This document shows, in pieces, positions 1 through 11,912 of a DNA stretch of 64,000 nt; the first letter of the stretch is position 1; every line of letters starts with the position of its first letter. The stretch covers positions 24,656,205-24,720,204 of the forward strand of contig CM029376.1 of NCBI GenBank assembly GCA_017165825.1. Direction: 5' to 3'. The notes beneath the pieces were generated by a model. The model saw only the letters and a program-made list of their open reading frames with translations, was not told where the DNA came from and made no database searches. A program made the translations under genes and the position numbers. The DNA comes from Hepsetus odoe. Taxonomy: Eukaryota > Chordata > Actinopteri > Characiformes > Hepsetidae.

Positions 1-424
1 TGGATGTTACAAAATAAAGAGACATTTGTTAACCCGGCCTTCACCTGTAGACAGTCTCCTTCTCGTTTCTCCTGCTGCTTCCTCCCCATCTCTCAGTTCG
101 GGGAAGCAGAGGCACTGCCTCGTACCTGGTAATTGTTGCCGGGGTACACCTGGGTCCTTGACAGTTTCACAGTAAACAACATTATGATTTTTCCTCTTGC
201 CATTTTCACAATTACCTGCACGCTGAACTCTCTCACTCTCTTCCCTGCGCTTTTATTCCCACCCTCCTCCCTCCACAGAACTCTCCTCTTTTCAGTCAAG
301 GAGAAAGGGGCCCAATTCTGGTCTCCACTTTCTCCGGCAAAAGAAAAAACTCGGCTCTTATTAGGAGTACACTGGGAGGCCTGGGTTAATGCTTCCATCT
401 CTGCAGCAGTACAGTTCCTGCTGA
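1..424. other. Left-edge unique sequence with splice-like signals
   Basis: No gene is assigned. On the plus strand a strong pyrimidine tract ending in CTCTCAG at about 98 is followed by 32 bases and CTG/gtaatt. On the minus strand an AATTACCAG/gtacga donor-like site lies near 125. Either could mark an exon of a neighbouring gene extending to the left, but the short open stretches match nothing I recognise. Confidence 0.15.
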
Positions 425-672
425 TAGAGAGATTAGAGAGAGAAAGAGAGAGGGAGGGAGGGAGAGACAAAGAGAACAGTAGAAATGACAGAGAGGTGTG
501 AAAAGAGGGGACGGGAAGAGAGAGACAGAGAGAGAGAGTGAGAAGTACAAAGGACAAAGAGGTGTGAGAGAAGGGGAAAGAGAAAGAAATTGAATGTGTG
601 TGTGCGTGAGTGTGTACGAGAGAGAAAGTGAGTGAGTGACAGGGACAAAGAGAGCGAGAGAGAGAAAGATTA
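425..672. repeat. GA-rich (purine) tract
   Basis: Plus-strand AGAGAG/GGGAGG runs with a short TGTGTG insert near 595. Low-complexity open frames over it are artefacts. Confidence 0.85.
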
Positions 673-1523
673 TATTAAAGTATAAAAGTTTAAAGTTAGT
701 CTCAGTTCGGTGCCTATAAATAGTTTAATTTCAGTGAAGTGTATTTAAATGTGACAGGCGGTTGATACACTCCTCCCACAGTCCACACTGCCCGCACATT
801 TACTGTTTCTCTCTTTCCTGTCACTAACACCCCTCCACCCCAAACATAGTCTGGCATAGATCCATTAGTCACTCTCCCAGTGCCCTTCTTTGATTGGTCG
901 AGGGAGGAGACTGATTTATTTACCGAAGGTCAATTTGCTCATCCCGCCATTGTGCTTCGGAATGATCCCCCACAGCTGTATATGCTTAATTACCATGGCA
1001 ACACATCTCAGACTGGTCCAGTCCGACGACGGCATGTGCCCAGCTGCAATAACAGAATGAAATTAGAAACGTCAATCAGCAGAGCGGGAGGAGGGAGGAG
1101 AGGGGCTGAGGTCACTCCTCAGGGCCTCTGGAGAGGGTGTTGGACACAGAGTTGGTGGAATTTCGCTCGATTTCCTGTCGCCACTCCCTCTCACTTTATC
1201 AGGAAAGCAGGATTTCCAGTGAGGATCGCACGGCTCATGAACACCGATAAACAGGAAACGAATGACTCCTAGCGAAGTAACGCAGGATCACCCGAACAGA
1301 AGCGGAGCTAAATGGTCTCCAACTGAGCAGCTACACCCACGTTATCATCTTTAATCATCTTTAAATATGACGACAAACAGATCATGCGGCCTGTAGAGGT
1401 CGAGATTCAAGCGCAGGCAATGAAGAAGAATCTAAAACGAAAAATGAAATAAATCGTTTCTAACTTATAAAAAGATAAAAGAAATATCACTATTTTATGT
1501 TTTTGTTATATATCTTTTATTAT

Positions 1524-1525
<2 letters not shown>
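673..1525. other. Unique non-coding stretch
   Basis: No recognised gene. A reverse CCAAT motif (ATTGG) occurs near 893-897 and the G+C content is modest. A 130-codon open frame at 880-1272 has no recognisable domain and I treat it as chance. Confidence 0.4.

Positions 1526-1591
<66 letters not shown>
1526..1591. repeat. (CA)n-(TA)n compound microsatellite
   Basis: About 20 CA units run directly into about 13 TA units. The following 250 bases are very A/T-rich. Confidence 0.95.
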
Positions 1592-1987
1592 TCCATTAAC
1601 AAATGACAATAATCATTAGCCAGTACATAAATTAAAACATTAAGTATTTATATATGATATAAGATCATAAATGGCTCAGAAGATGGATGCATGGATGGAC
1701 TGAAGAATCTATAAATAAATTAATAAAATACATAGTTCAATGCACTATTTTATTTTTTAATAATATGTATTATACTTATATACTTATATATAATTAATTA
1801 AGAAATGATAACTATTAGTAGCCAATAAATGTATTCAAATGTTCAATAAAATCGAGACGAATGAGCCGAAGGTGTAACTGTGACTATTATATTTTCCCAC
1901 CATGCAGTTTGAGGTGTACTCCTGGGAAGCGAGTTGTAGTGACAGAACTGGATAGAGCTATTTCTAAAGAGTTGTAGAAGTAGGTTC

Positions 1988-2232
1988 ATGGGTCAGGATC
2001 AGGGTCCATGTCCCACATGGGTCAGGGTCCATGTCCCACATGGGTCAGGGTCCAAGTCCCACATGGGTAAGTGTCCATGTCCCACATGGGTCAGGGTCCA
2101 AGTCCCACATGGGTAAGGGTCCATGTCCCACATGGGTCAGGATCAGGGTCCATGTCCCACATGGGTCAGGGTCCATGTCCCACATGGGTAAGTGTCCATG
2201 TCCCGCATGGGTCAGGGTCCACGTCCCACATG
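1988..2232 (+). repeat. Minisatellite with a 23-bp unit
   Basis: About ten tandem units of the form TGGGTCAGGGTCCATGTCCCACA, with alternatives TCAGGG/TAAGTG and CATG/CAAG and two units carrying a 6-bp GGATCA insertion. The unit contains an imperfect TGGG...CCCA inverted repeat. The open frame through it is a by-product of the repeat. Confidence 0.9.
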
Positions 2233-2542
2233 TTGGATTAGATTTACATGTATGAACATGAAATATGTCTAAGCTGGTTTACAACAAGTAGGCAATTCTG
2301 TAAATATTGTAAAGACGAATAACTGAATAACTGATTTGAGGGATTTTAATCAATGAAGATTTAGATGCGAGTGTTAAATAGTAACACTTTTTCCGTATGA
2401 AATAACCTTATTTTCCTCCACACATCTCGAAACCCAGTCCTCAGCTGACATTGACTTAAACCTCTTACATTCTGGCACAGTGAGTGATGGGCTCAGATAA
2501 GATAAGACTCCTAGACAGTGATGAGGAGGCTAACTGGCTTAG

Positions 2543-2544
<2 letters not shown>

Positions 2545-2585
<41 letters not shown>
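2545..2585. repeat. (CA)n microsatellite
   Basis: About 20 CA units. Confidence 0.95.
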
Positions 2586-2587
<2 letters not shown>

Positions 2588-2904
2588 ATCTGTAAATAAA
2601 GCCATCTCGTATGTTTCACTTCATGATCCTCCACCAACCCTACTGAAAAACAGGAGAAGAAAAGTGCATGAACTAAAGAAAATGTGAATTTTAATTGCTG
2701 CATCAAACCTCTGGGTGAAAAACCTCTTATGCCCTCAGAGTCATGCCTGCACTACATGATAAAAGAGAAGTTTAGCATAAAAGCATAAAAGAAACATAAA
2801 CATTACTCGCTCTTTTGTGATGTTTTGCAACCCATTACTGGGCATAGATTGTACCCTGCTAAAGGAAAAATAAAGATTAAAGATTATTTCATGCCATCTT
2901 TAAA

Positions 2905-3365
2905 TGGATATCTTTGCACAGAGGGGTACCATTTACAGGATGATGGTGAGACCAACTATGTCACACGGGTTGGAGATGGTGGTGCTGACAAAAAGACAGG
3001 AAGCGGAGCTGGAGGTGTCAGAATTAAAGATGCTGAGATTTGCGTTGGGTGTGACGAGGATGGACAAGATTAGAAATGAGTATATTAGAGGGAAAGCTCA
3101 GAAAGATTTGGAGGCAAAGTTAGAGATGCAAGGTTGCGTTGGTTTGGACACGTCCAGAGAAGAGAAGAGGATTATATCGGGAGGAGGATGTTGTAGATGG
3201 AGCTGCCAGGAAAGAGAGAAAGAGGAAGACCAAGGAGGAGCTTTATGGACGTGGTGAGAGAGGACATGCAGGTGGTTGGAGTGAAAGAGGAAGATGCACA
3301 GGAGTGGATGGAATGGAACCGATGATCCCCTGAGGTGACCCCTAAATGGGTCATCCGAAAAAAGA
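2905..3365 (+). mobile_element. Non-LTR retrotransposon fragment (reverse-transcriptase C-terminus)
   Basis: A decayed coding remnant in shifting frames includes MMVRPTMSHGLEMVVLTKRQ, EAELEVSELKMLRFALGVTR and MDKIRNEYIRG, a signature seen at the C-terminal end of many animal non-LTR reverse transcriptases. Later pieces (GHVQRR/KRKTKEE-like, DVVRED-like) are broken by frameshifts. The tail GATCCCCTGAGGTGACCCCTAAATGGG is typical of the 3' end. Other copies of the same family are at 11.46, 20.57 and 56.9 kb. Confidence 0.75.
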
Positions 3366-3507
3366 ACACATTGTTCACAACAAAAAGCCCTTTCATTGGG
3401 GTTTGAAGGGTTAAGGAACCAAGGAGAACCCATCCTTCTCTGGCTGATCCACTTGCTGGTACAAGGCCTGAAAGAAAGTCTGCAAGGATCAGAATGCAAA
3501 ATGCTTT

Positions 3508-3669
3508 CTCTGCATTTAACCCACATACATGTGCAGCCGGCGGCAGATATGTCTAGCTCCTGAGGAGCGGCGATGGTGACGGTACCTTGCTCAAGGGCAA
3601 CCTACTGGTCCGGGATTAGAACCCACGACCTTCGGGTCCGGCCCCTAACCACTATGCCACCACTAGCCG
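3508..3669 (-). repeat. tRNA-derived SINE
   Basis: Read on the minus strand it has TGGCATAGTGGTTAGG (A box), GGTTCTAATCCC (B box), then the ACCAGTAGGTTGCC...TGAGCAAGGTACC body shared with other copies in the window. Confidence 0.75.
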
Positions 3670-3814
3670 GTATAAGCAGTGTAACAGATTCCAACAGTCC
3701 TGGTTAGCTAGTCCTAGGAGAAGCGGGTAAGAGAATGGATGGACGGATGGATGAATGTTTCATCAAAATTGTTTAAATTCTAATTCAAAAATAGTCAAAT
3801 ATTGCTGGCAATGC

Positions 3815-4040
3815 CGGCAGCGGTGGCCTAGTGGTTAAGGAGATGCCCCCGCATCGGAAGATTGTGGGTTCGATTCCCCACCAGTAGGTTGCCTTGAGTA
3901 CAGAGGTACCGGCCCCGCCACTGCTCCGCGCTTTCAATAGCTGCCCCTCTGCTGCACAGTGTTTGCATGGGTTAAATGCGGAGGTCCAATTTCGTTGTGG
4001 TTTGCTGTGTTGTGACCTCGCAATGACAAGGGTTTTCACG
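3815..4040 (+). repeat. tRNA-derived SINE (near full length)
   Basis: GGCAGCGGTGGCCTAGTGG (A box), GGTTCGATTCC (B box), CCAGTAGGTTGCC, then a tail with CTGCTGCACAGTGTTTGC, GGTTAAATGCGGAGG, TTTCGTTGTGG and an end near CGCAATGACAAG. This is the best-preserved plus-strand copy. Confidence 0.85.
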
Positions 4041-5010
4041 TTCTTTTCTTTTTTCAATGATATCTGAACTGGTTAGGATTACGCAAACATACCTATTGGG
4101 CTAAATGAAATATTTCTTGAAGCCAAAAGTGCTAAAGATAAGCAGAACGAACTCGTCTGGCCCTGAAAGCCTCGATAAGGGAGCTTTATTACGCCGCGCT
4201 AATATTCTTCTTTAAAGGGTCATCATCACCCTCGGTGATTATGGAAAACAGTCTTGAGTTCCAGTAGCGCAGCAAGGAGCCTAATTTTGAGTAATTGCTA
4301 ATGAGTTCCTTCTGATGACAGTCTTCTTGGCATGGGCATATGACAACTTTATTTCATCAGTGGCAGAGTGGACAGTGTGCCCTCCATGAATCCACATTAA
4401 CTCCATTTTCTCTTCTGGTGGGCTCAAGGATACAGCCACTTAAATCAATATTACATTCGCATTTACCTCACATATTGCTCATCGCTTTCGCCATACTGGG
4501 AAATTACTGACTTATTGTGTAAATGTCACAGAATTAACTTTTCCAATAACATGTTGCACTGAGATGTTACCCAGTATAAATGAAGGCCACAGTTCACTTC
4601 TCTAGCAGTTAGAACACTGAATGGGTGTGATTTGTAATCTGCTATGGTGGGCAAAGGGTTCAGCTGCTCACGGACTGATTCAAATAAAGACGAGCAGCAA
4701 AAACGCATTTACCATGATTAGTTTGCTTCTGGCCTCCTTGGGGCATTTTCAGACCTATGGCTACATTGCTTTGGCGTTACAGTATTGGTTTAATCTCCTG
4801 CGGCATTATTTCTAAATGCACCAAATAAAAAAAAAACATGCTCCTTCATTGGTCTGCTGGTTTCACAGTGGAAGGACAACTTTACAGGCCGTGTTCATGA
4901 TTTATTGCATCGTTTGCATTTATCACTTTAGGCAAACGGTTTGAAAAAGAGCCTGGAAAACATTGTCCGAGTGCACGTGATTCACTGAGGGTGCAAATCA
5001 AGACAGTTTA
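4041..5010. other. Unique non-coding stretch; candidate conserved non-coding element
   Basis: No gene is seen. 4100-4370 is unique, lacks low-complexity sequence, and contains several TAATT/ATTA homeodomain-type cores and GATAAG sites, the look of a vertebrate enhancer. Conservation cannot be judged from one sequence. Confidence 0.25.
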
Positions 5011-5195
5011 ACAAAGTGACTATTTGTCATTGTGAATCACAGCACAGCACACCGTGAACCACAGCTAAATGCAGCCTCTGCTTTTAACCCACACACACCA
5101 GGCAGCAGTGGGTGACAGTGATGGGGGACGATACCTTGCTCAAGGGTACTTCAGGGCAACCTGCTGGTCCGGGATTGGAACCCACGACGTGCCCA
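5011..5195 (-). repeat. tRNA-derived SINE
   Basis: Minus strand: GGTTCCAATCCC, ACCAGCAGGTTGCCC, TGAGCAAGGTATCG, then the 3' tail GTGATTCACAATGACAAATAG. Confidence 0.75.
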
Positions 5196-5450
5196 CATCT
5201 GCCACGTGGCTTTAGTCTGCAAGGAAAGGCATGCCTTAATCCTCCTGAACTGTGAAGCTTGTAGAGACGATCTTAAGGGGTCGTAGAGAAGAACGGCCCA
5301 ACACCTCAGCTGTAGTTTGTTTTAGACATTGAGGAGACAAAGTTCAGACAATGGATTTAAATCCTCTCTAAACAAAAAGAACATTTTCAGTGGTTGGTGT
5401 GGGTAATGACACTGTACACTGCCAGGCTATGGCCATTACGCAGAGCAGCG

Positions 5451-5765
5451 GACCCATTAGGTTGCCCTGAGGTGCTCTTGAGCAAGGTACTGTCCCCATC
5501 ACTGCTCCCTGGAGGCTGGATATGGCTGTCCACTGCTGCATGTATGGCTTAAAAGCAGAGGATGCATTTCGTTGTGGTTCACTGTTTGCTGTGCCGTGTT
5601 TCAAAATGACAAATAGTCACTTTTGCTTTCCCTTCTACCCATTAACAAGGTACTATCCCCATCACTGCTCCCCGGGTGTGGAAGTATGGCTGCCCCCTGC
5701 CACACTGAAATGCAGAAAAATTATTTTGCTGTGTCTTCCTGTGTGCAGTGCTGTGTATTCACTAT
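5451..5765 (+). repeat. Two adjoining 5'-truncated SINE fragments
   Basis: The first (5451-5630) has ATTAGGTTGCCCTGAGGTGC...TTTCGTTGTGG...TTTCAAAATGACAAATAGTC. The second (about 5641-5765) restarts at AAGGTACTATCCCCATCACTGC and decays before the end. Confidence 0.65.
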
Positions 5766-6839
5766 TTATGGAGGCTTCAGGCTGATTATTCTGGTGCAGC
5801 TGTGCTCTGACCTGCACAAAGGAACCGAATCTGAGAGTCCTAAACACCACAGTTTGATTCAATCGGACTAAAGGCTGCAAGTGTAAAAGCACCCTTAAAC
5901 TGCACCCAGGCATCACTTAAAGCCCAAAGTGACCTTGCAGTGGCAGCTTTAACTCTCTTTTTTAATACGAAGCCTTTGGCTGAACAGTAGCATCTCAGCT
6001 AAAACTGTCCCTCAGTGTCCGACAGTCGGAGAGCTTGCTCCACATCTCTTTTTAAACCCATATTTGTTTTTTTGTTTTGCACATGAACACTTAAAGGCAC
6101 TTACTTTCCCTTGAACACTGACCTTTCTAAACCCTCAAAGATAACGATTTTAGATAAGTCACTGCGAGCCTATGAATCCTATCGCCTCCCGCAGGCCCCC
6201 ACTGAACATCTGAGTCCCCAATAACTGTCCTTTGACAATAAGAGCTGAGATGCATAAGGCTTGCCATAATAACTTGTTCTTCTTGCTAAGTCCAGGATAG
6301 ATAACAACTGTTTTTATCCTCCACCAGCCTTATGAAAGATCAATTTTTTTTTTTTTTTTGCAAAAATCAAACTTGCTCTCACCTTTACTGGGTGTAAGTG
6401 CACCAGACCACAAACGGCTTTCAACTGCGATCGACAAAATCTTTTTTTCCCCCTCTGTGAAAGAAGGGACACAATGTTCAAGGTTCACTCACTTTAATGC
6501 TGCTGTCAAAAATAAGGGGACAGCTGGCTTTCTCTTGATATATAGATTTTTTTTTTTCTTATAGGGAAAGTTGCAGTGAACTAACAAAATAAACTTGTGT
6601 ATAAGTAAACAGATTAAAGTGCAAATAGATACTATTTTTATTCTGATTAAATGGAGGAGACAGAAAACAAAGCATGCTTCAGCTTAACACTCATTACAGT
6701 CTGTATAGAATTGATCTGGGTCCAGCAGGGGGCAGCACAACGGCTAAATGCCATTTTCCCCTATTTCAATTTTTGGGCTGCACTAGCTGGCATTGAAAAA
6801 GGGAGTTGAATCGGAAATCAGTTCACATCTGCTGTACTG
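5766..6839. other. Non-coding stretch without recognised features
   Basis: Only poly-T runs near 6343-6359 and 6546-6558 stand out. No gene or family repeat was recognised. Confidence 0.4.
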
Positions 6840-6985
6840 CTTCAGGGCAGAAGCAGTGTGGGATCATCTCCACTGAGAACAGAACAAAAGAAATGGAATG
6901 TCCTTCAAGAAGCCTGAAGAACTGTTACTGAAGATGAGTCGTCTAAGAGAGTTCAGGCTGTGCTGAAGAATCAGGATGGTTGTAC
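6840..6985 (+). repeat. Fragment of small Tc1/mariner-like element
   Basis: Carries GCAGTGTGGGATCATCTCCA, ATGTCCTTCAAGAAGCCTG and AGAGAGTTCAGGCTGTGCTG, all matching the interior of the element copy at 62694-63133. Ends are not preserved. Confidence 0.6.
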
Positions 6986-7844
6986 CAAGTTCTGACTCTA
7001 GAGCTGGGTATAATTATATGTTTGCACGTTTTAATAAACTGCTGTGCTTATTCTCTCATTTTTCAAGGAAAATATAAAGAAACGAGGGACAGTTCAATAC
7101 TATGCAAGGTGCTGTAGCTTCCAAAACCCTCCGTATGTTTCTGAGGTCTGCAGAAAAGCACAAATATATAAAAAAATTCTACAATTTTCATTTTTGGGGG
7201 CAAAGTGAAGCACCTATTAGCAGATGAGCCTTTTAGGGTCCATCAATGTTCCTATAACAACCATTCAAGCTGACTTTAAACATGGATTTGATCCTTTCGG
7301 TAAATTCATCATTATTGCAAACACACACAATAGACATATCCATTGTTGTATTTCCTTTTTTATTCCAAACTTCTGCCCCGAGAAGCTGTATCAAAATCTG
7401 GAGGTGCAGCTGGAGAATGCAGAAGGTACACCAGATGTTAAATGCAAAGGATGAAGTCACTTTCCCACATGTTGCATGTTTGTTTTGCATACCATAGGAG
7501 TACTCCCCATCCCCCCGACCGTAAAGCACACCCCTGACTGCAGGGAAGCAGACAAAACACTCCCACGCTCCGTGTGCAGAAAGCATCGAACAGGGGCCGA
7601 TTTTTCAGAAGTGATTTGTTGGCAGTTCACAGAGTTGGACGACATTTGTGTACCTTTATGCACTAAAAACAGTCATTTATTCTCCCATAGCAATGCTCAA
7701 GCTCACTAAAACGGGGTAAAACGCTGCTGGCAGACGATGCAGACAAACAGATGGGCAACTATCTGTAATGGTAAGCTTTAAAGTGCACCTGTATGGTCAG
7801 TTAAATGGATAATGGGTTTAAGAAGTCAGTGGATGTTGGCCTGA

Positions 7845-8115
7845 CAACTGCAGCAGAATCCCTTATCTTCAAAACACCCCAGTTCTCAACTCCCCACTAC
7901 TGCGTACCCTTCACTGGCTTCCCATGGTGCCCGCATTACATTTAAATCCTTAATGTTTGCCTACAAGGCCAAAAATGGTGCAGCCTCTACTTATCTGTCA
8001 GCAACGATCCAACCACGGGTCACAGCTTGCCCTCTTAGAGCATGAAAATCAGCCCGAAATAACCTCCAACTTCCCAAAAGCAGGACTTGCATGAAGACTC
8101 TTCTCATAGCGGAAC
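7845..8115 (+). mobile_element. LINE fragment (L2/Rex-like reverse transcriptase C-terminus)
   Basis: LHWLP in one frame, then GARITFKSLMFAYKAKNGAA and STYLSATIQPRVTACPLRA in another. These are decayed matches to the LHWLPV.ARI.FK.L...YKAL.G.AP.YLS signature of L2/Rex-type LINEs. Confidence 0.6.
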
Positions 8116-10285
8116 TTCTGGTGATCATTAGAGCAGCTGAGACAAAAACAAGGCTTTCAAATCACATCTCATCACAATCACAAGTCTGTGGGTGACTACT
8201 GATTGGTACTTTTTTAGCTCTTATTCTAAAGAAGCACTCCATGCATGATTTGTTTGGCTGAGTGCATGTGAAAAAAAACAAACTGTTGGTTTCTTGTCAG
8301 ACTGTTGCTTTAAAATGAAGTTACGGAAGAAACCTCTGCAAAAGTAAAGAGATAAATGTGCAGAAAGATGGATTGATAGAGGAACCTATGTAGGAAAAGG
8401 TTACAGGTCTTTTGAAGTGTCCCGTGTCGTTCAATGTGTGATCATTTGTTCCATTTTCAAGACACAGGAAACAACTTTGCCCTTACTATTCAAGTTAAGC
8501 AACAAATTCAGCATCAAAACCCCCTCTCGATGGTTAAGGACTATTTTAAGGCCTATTTCCTGCAAATAAGTGGTGTTGCTTCATTTTCGCACACTATTTA
8601 TCCATCTGCACTCCAGGCCTGCTAGTCCACCACTGGTACAACCTAGAAAGTGAACTAGTGACCACTGAATCGGGTCCTAAAGGCTATTTCACTTCATGGG
8701 CCGTTTCCACTGCATCACTGCTCGCTGCCCATGATTCCACAGGGTTCCTGCCTGACCTCCAGCATGACGTGGTCTGTCATGAAGCTAATGGTGATGAATT
8801 AGTGGAACACCAGGTCCATTTCATTCACAATGCATTTACCATTCCGGCGAGGGACTTTAGTTGTAGGCCATTGCCTTAGCTTCAAGAACTGTGCTCTTAG
8901 GGTGATTCCAAGCAGGCTTTTTTATTTTCTGATAAATGGACCTGCAGCTTCATCCTGAAAATATTTATCATCATCAGACTGACTAAAGAGTTGGGCTGCT
9001 TAAACCTTTGGCAGAAGAAAGTTTTCAAGCTGAGGCCAAGCAGTTCGGTATGTTTTTGTTGGGCCAGGATGAGGGAATTAAACCTGATTTGAAAAATGAG
9101 ATCCTGTGCTCAAATCTGATCCGTGTTTGAAGCCACAGTGAAATTCTCAATATATGCAGACCAACACACAGTGTCCTGTTATGCTGTTTGCAAGGAATAA
9201 ATTAATAATTGGGACCAGGCATCAGCTTCCAAGGAGCAAGTGGTCTGGAACATTACTAGCATTAATAAAACATTACAATGAAATAATTAACATTAATAAA
9301 CCTAGTTCCGTTTAAACCAAGCAAGCGTGGAATTCTGGGGTTGATGGAATGATGGAAATGATGGGATGTGCAACCAGAATCTCTTTCAGATGATAGTTTT
9401 TGGTGAAAGCTTCTTTTTGTCCTGCTCTTAACTAAGCCAGGTATGGTAGCAGACGCTCTCAGTCATTGTTTAATTGTGTCTCTAAATTCGGAAAGATTTA
9501 CCTTAAATTAAATTAGTGATCCGTTTTTTTAGAGCTCTTATTTTCCTCCTTATTTACTTACAACGCGGTCCTGTCTCCTCCATCGCAGAAGGTAAAAAGA
9601 GTCAAAGAGACTGTAGTATCACGTAACATTTCACGTCCGTGTCAAACAAGTGTAATCATTTACCGGCCATGCAGTCTTTCCACTTTCACTTTCCAGTTTT
9701 TCCACTTTATGAGTGAAATGCCTTTAAGCTGTAAAACAGAATGATTTATCAAGACCAGATTCGTCTGTTCTTGATAAAGGTTCTGCAGCTTGTAACTAAA
9801 TATGAGCAGAGAATTGAAAAATGGAACCAAAATGTGTAACAATCTGGTTCTGGTTCTGGGATTGGCTCTCTTCCCATGCCTCTGCCCTCTCGCAAACACA
9901 CCTGAAGCTTATTCGCTGACTTTCCTTCACACACATTGGTGCTCCTCTTAATTCTTGCCATTTTCTGGGCCAATCCGGAGCCTGTGTTTCCTTTGTTTTC
10001 CTGCTTTACTTTATGGATTTGTCTGTTTTGTCGACAGCAACATTCAGATTCAATACTAGCAAATGCAGCACAGGAACTGTAGATTAGAACAACACTAAAG
10101 GCATTAAAGGGAATAAATGTTTAAGGTTTACCCAGCATATTCCACCATATTCCTAATTTATTATAAACTAGAAGTAAATAATTTTATCATATCGTACATT
10201 GCTGCCAACGAAACCAACAGCAAAAGCCAATCGAGAGCTTAAAATAAAGAGGAAATCTCTGACCAGTGGTAGCTGAGATACCTTT
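8116..10285. other. Unique non-coding stretch
   Basis: No gene was recognised. 8580-8900 is complex unique sequence with small open frames (63 and 73 codons) that match nothing I know. The rest is A/T-rich intergenic sequence. Confidence 0.35.
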
Positions 10286-10660
10286 AAGTGAAAGTGAAGT
10301 GAAAGCGACTGTTTGTCATTGTGAAACATAGCACGGCACACAGCGAACCGCAATGAAATCACACACTTGCAGCAAGGGGCAGCTATTTAAAGTGCCCAGG
10401 GAGCAGTGATGGGGACGGTTCCTTGCTCAAGGGAACTCCAGGGCAACCTACTGGTCTAGGATTCGAACCCACAACCTTCTGATCCTGGAGCAAAGTCTCT
10501 AAAGACTAGACCACTGCTGCCACTAGCTTCTGCATTTAACCCATACACACACGTGCAGCAGGGGGCTGCTATTTATAGCACCCAGGGAGCAGTGATGGGG
10601 CGGTACCTTGCTCAAGGGGGTACCTCAGGGTCACTAGGCAACTTACCACTAGACCACCCA
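10286..10660 (-). repeat. Two tRNA-derived SINE copies in tandem
   Basis: The first (10286-10521, near full length) has GGCAGCAGTGGTCTAGT at its head on the minus strand, GGTTCGAATCC (B box) and the CATTGTG/GACAAACAG tail. The second (about 10529-10660) is a partial copy of the same family in the same orientation. Confidence 0.78.
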
Positions 10661-11454
10661 AATTGTAACCCAAATTCCTGCTGTTACAGTCCTGCTCGAT
10701 TAGATAAATGATACACAGATCTAGAACATTTTCATGTCACTTCATCTTGCTAGTCAGAAGGTCCTGTCATCTATTATAACGATACTTTTCAAGTGGAGAA
10801 TCTTTTGGCTGCCGATGTCTAGTGGGTCTGCAGCGCAGCCCTGGGCTGCAGACAAAATGAAACACAAAATGAAAGTTTATTGAACTGCACCTCTGAGCTG
10901 CTCCCAGCACTGTAGCCCTCTTCCCTGATTTCTGAAGTGTTCCACATCGCCGACAGAATAATGGTGGGGAAAATAAAAAAAACAACAACAAAACAGCCTT
11001 TGAGCACTGTAGGATCTCGCTGCGAAGCCCTCTGATCCTTTTCCCCTGCAGAATCCAATTTAAAGCAAGATTAAAACTCTTGCTAGACAGGAACTTTTAT
11101 CTCCTTCTATGACTTGTTGTCATGCTCAAATTGAACCGCCAAGCTCCATTGTTTTGCTTGCTTTTTCCCCCCATCATCATCATTTTCATCTCAGATAAGA
11201 GTCATAGCTTCACTGCACGTTGGCTGTGCATCAATCAGAAGAATATATTCCGAGTCATGATTGCACATTACACAGTATAAGTCTATTTGCTAGACTCCAT
11301 TGCAGACACACGGAGCTTCAGCTTTTCTGGAGAAAAAGACAGAATCATCCAGTGCAGCCAATCAGCATCAGCAGCATTAAAGCCACTTTCTGACAAAGAG
11401 CAGGTGTTAGGTTTATATTCAGAGAAGCAAAGTGGGCTGGACTTTAACTAAGCC
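10661..11454. other. Unique non-coding stretch
   Basis: No recognised gene or repeat. Open frames near 10767-11058 overlap in different frames and show no domain. Confidence 0.35.
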
Positions 11455-11703
11455 ACTTGTTTTCTCCTTCTTCTTCTCTCAGCTGCACCAGAGCAGATCA
11501 TGTGTCTCCATTTCTTCTTGTCTTCTGCATCTTCTTACTTTGCACCCACTTCCTGTATGTCCTCTTTCAATACATCCATAAACATCCTCTTTGTCCTTCC
11601 TCTTCTCCTCTTGTCAGCTCCATCCTCAACATTCTTCTCCAGATTTACTCCTCGTCTCTCCTCTGGACATGTCCATCCAACGCAATCTCATGTCTCTGAC
11701 TTT
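11455..11703 (-). mobile_element. Non-LTR retrotransposon fragment
   Basis: On the plus strand it reads CAGAGCAGATCATGTGTC, GTCTTCTGCATCTTC, CCTGTATGTCCTCTTTCAAT, CTCTTTGTCCTTCCTCTTC and CTCCTCTGGACATGTCCA. This is the antisense of the reverse-transcriptase C-terminal family also at 20.57 and 56.9 kb. Coding capacity is lost. Confidence 0.65.
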
Positions 11704-11912
11704 GTTACATTTACATTTACAGCATTTAGCAGACGCTCTTATTGACTTACATGTCCTAATTACAGGGACAGTCCCCCCTGGAGCAATTCAGGGTTAAGGG
11801 TCTTGCTCAAGGACCCAGTGGTGTTAGTGCTAGAGGTGGGATTCAAACCTGGGACCTCTTGAGGCATAGGTCCATAAGCAAGTATCCTACCACTAGACCA
11901 CCACCTCCCCTC
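11704..11912 (-). repeat. SINE of the TTTACGGCATTTAGCAGACG family
   Basis: Plus strand begins TTACATTTACAGCATTTAG then CAGACGCTCTTA (the LINE-derived tail on the opposite strand) and ends in TACCACTAGACCACCACC (A box) after GGATTCAAACCTGGG (B box region). Sister copies are at 29655, 36293 and 47342. Confidence 0.8.

Noticed and set aside
880..1272. 130-codon plus-strand frame near a reverse CCAAT motif
   Set aside because: No domain or family match; start context and flanks give no support for a gene.
3815..3905. Possible tRNA gene (A and B boxes present)
   Set aside because: The head continues into a SINE body found many times in both orientations, and no cloverleaf with a plausible anticodon arm is evident. 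The same applies to the other SINE heads.
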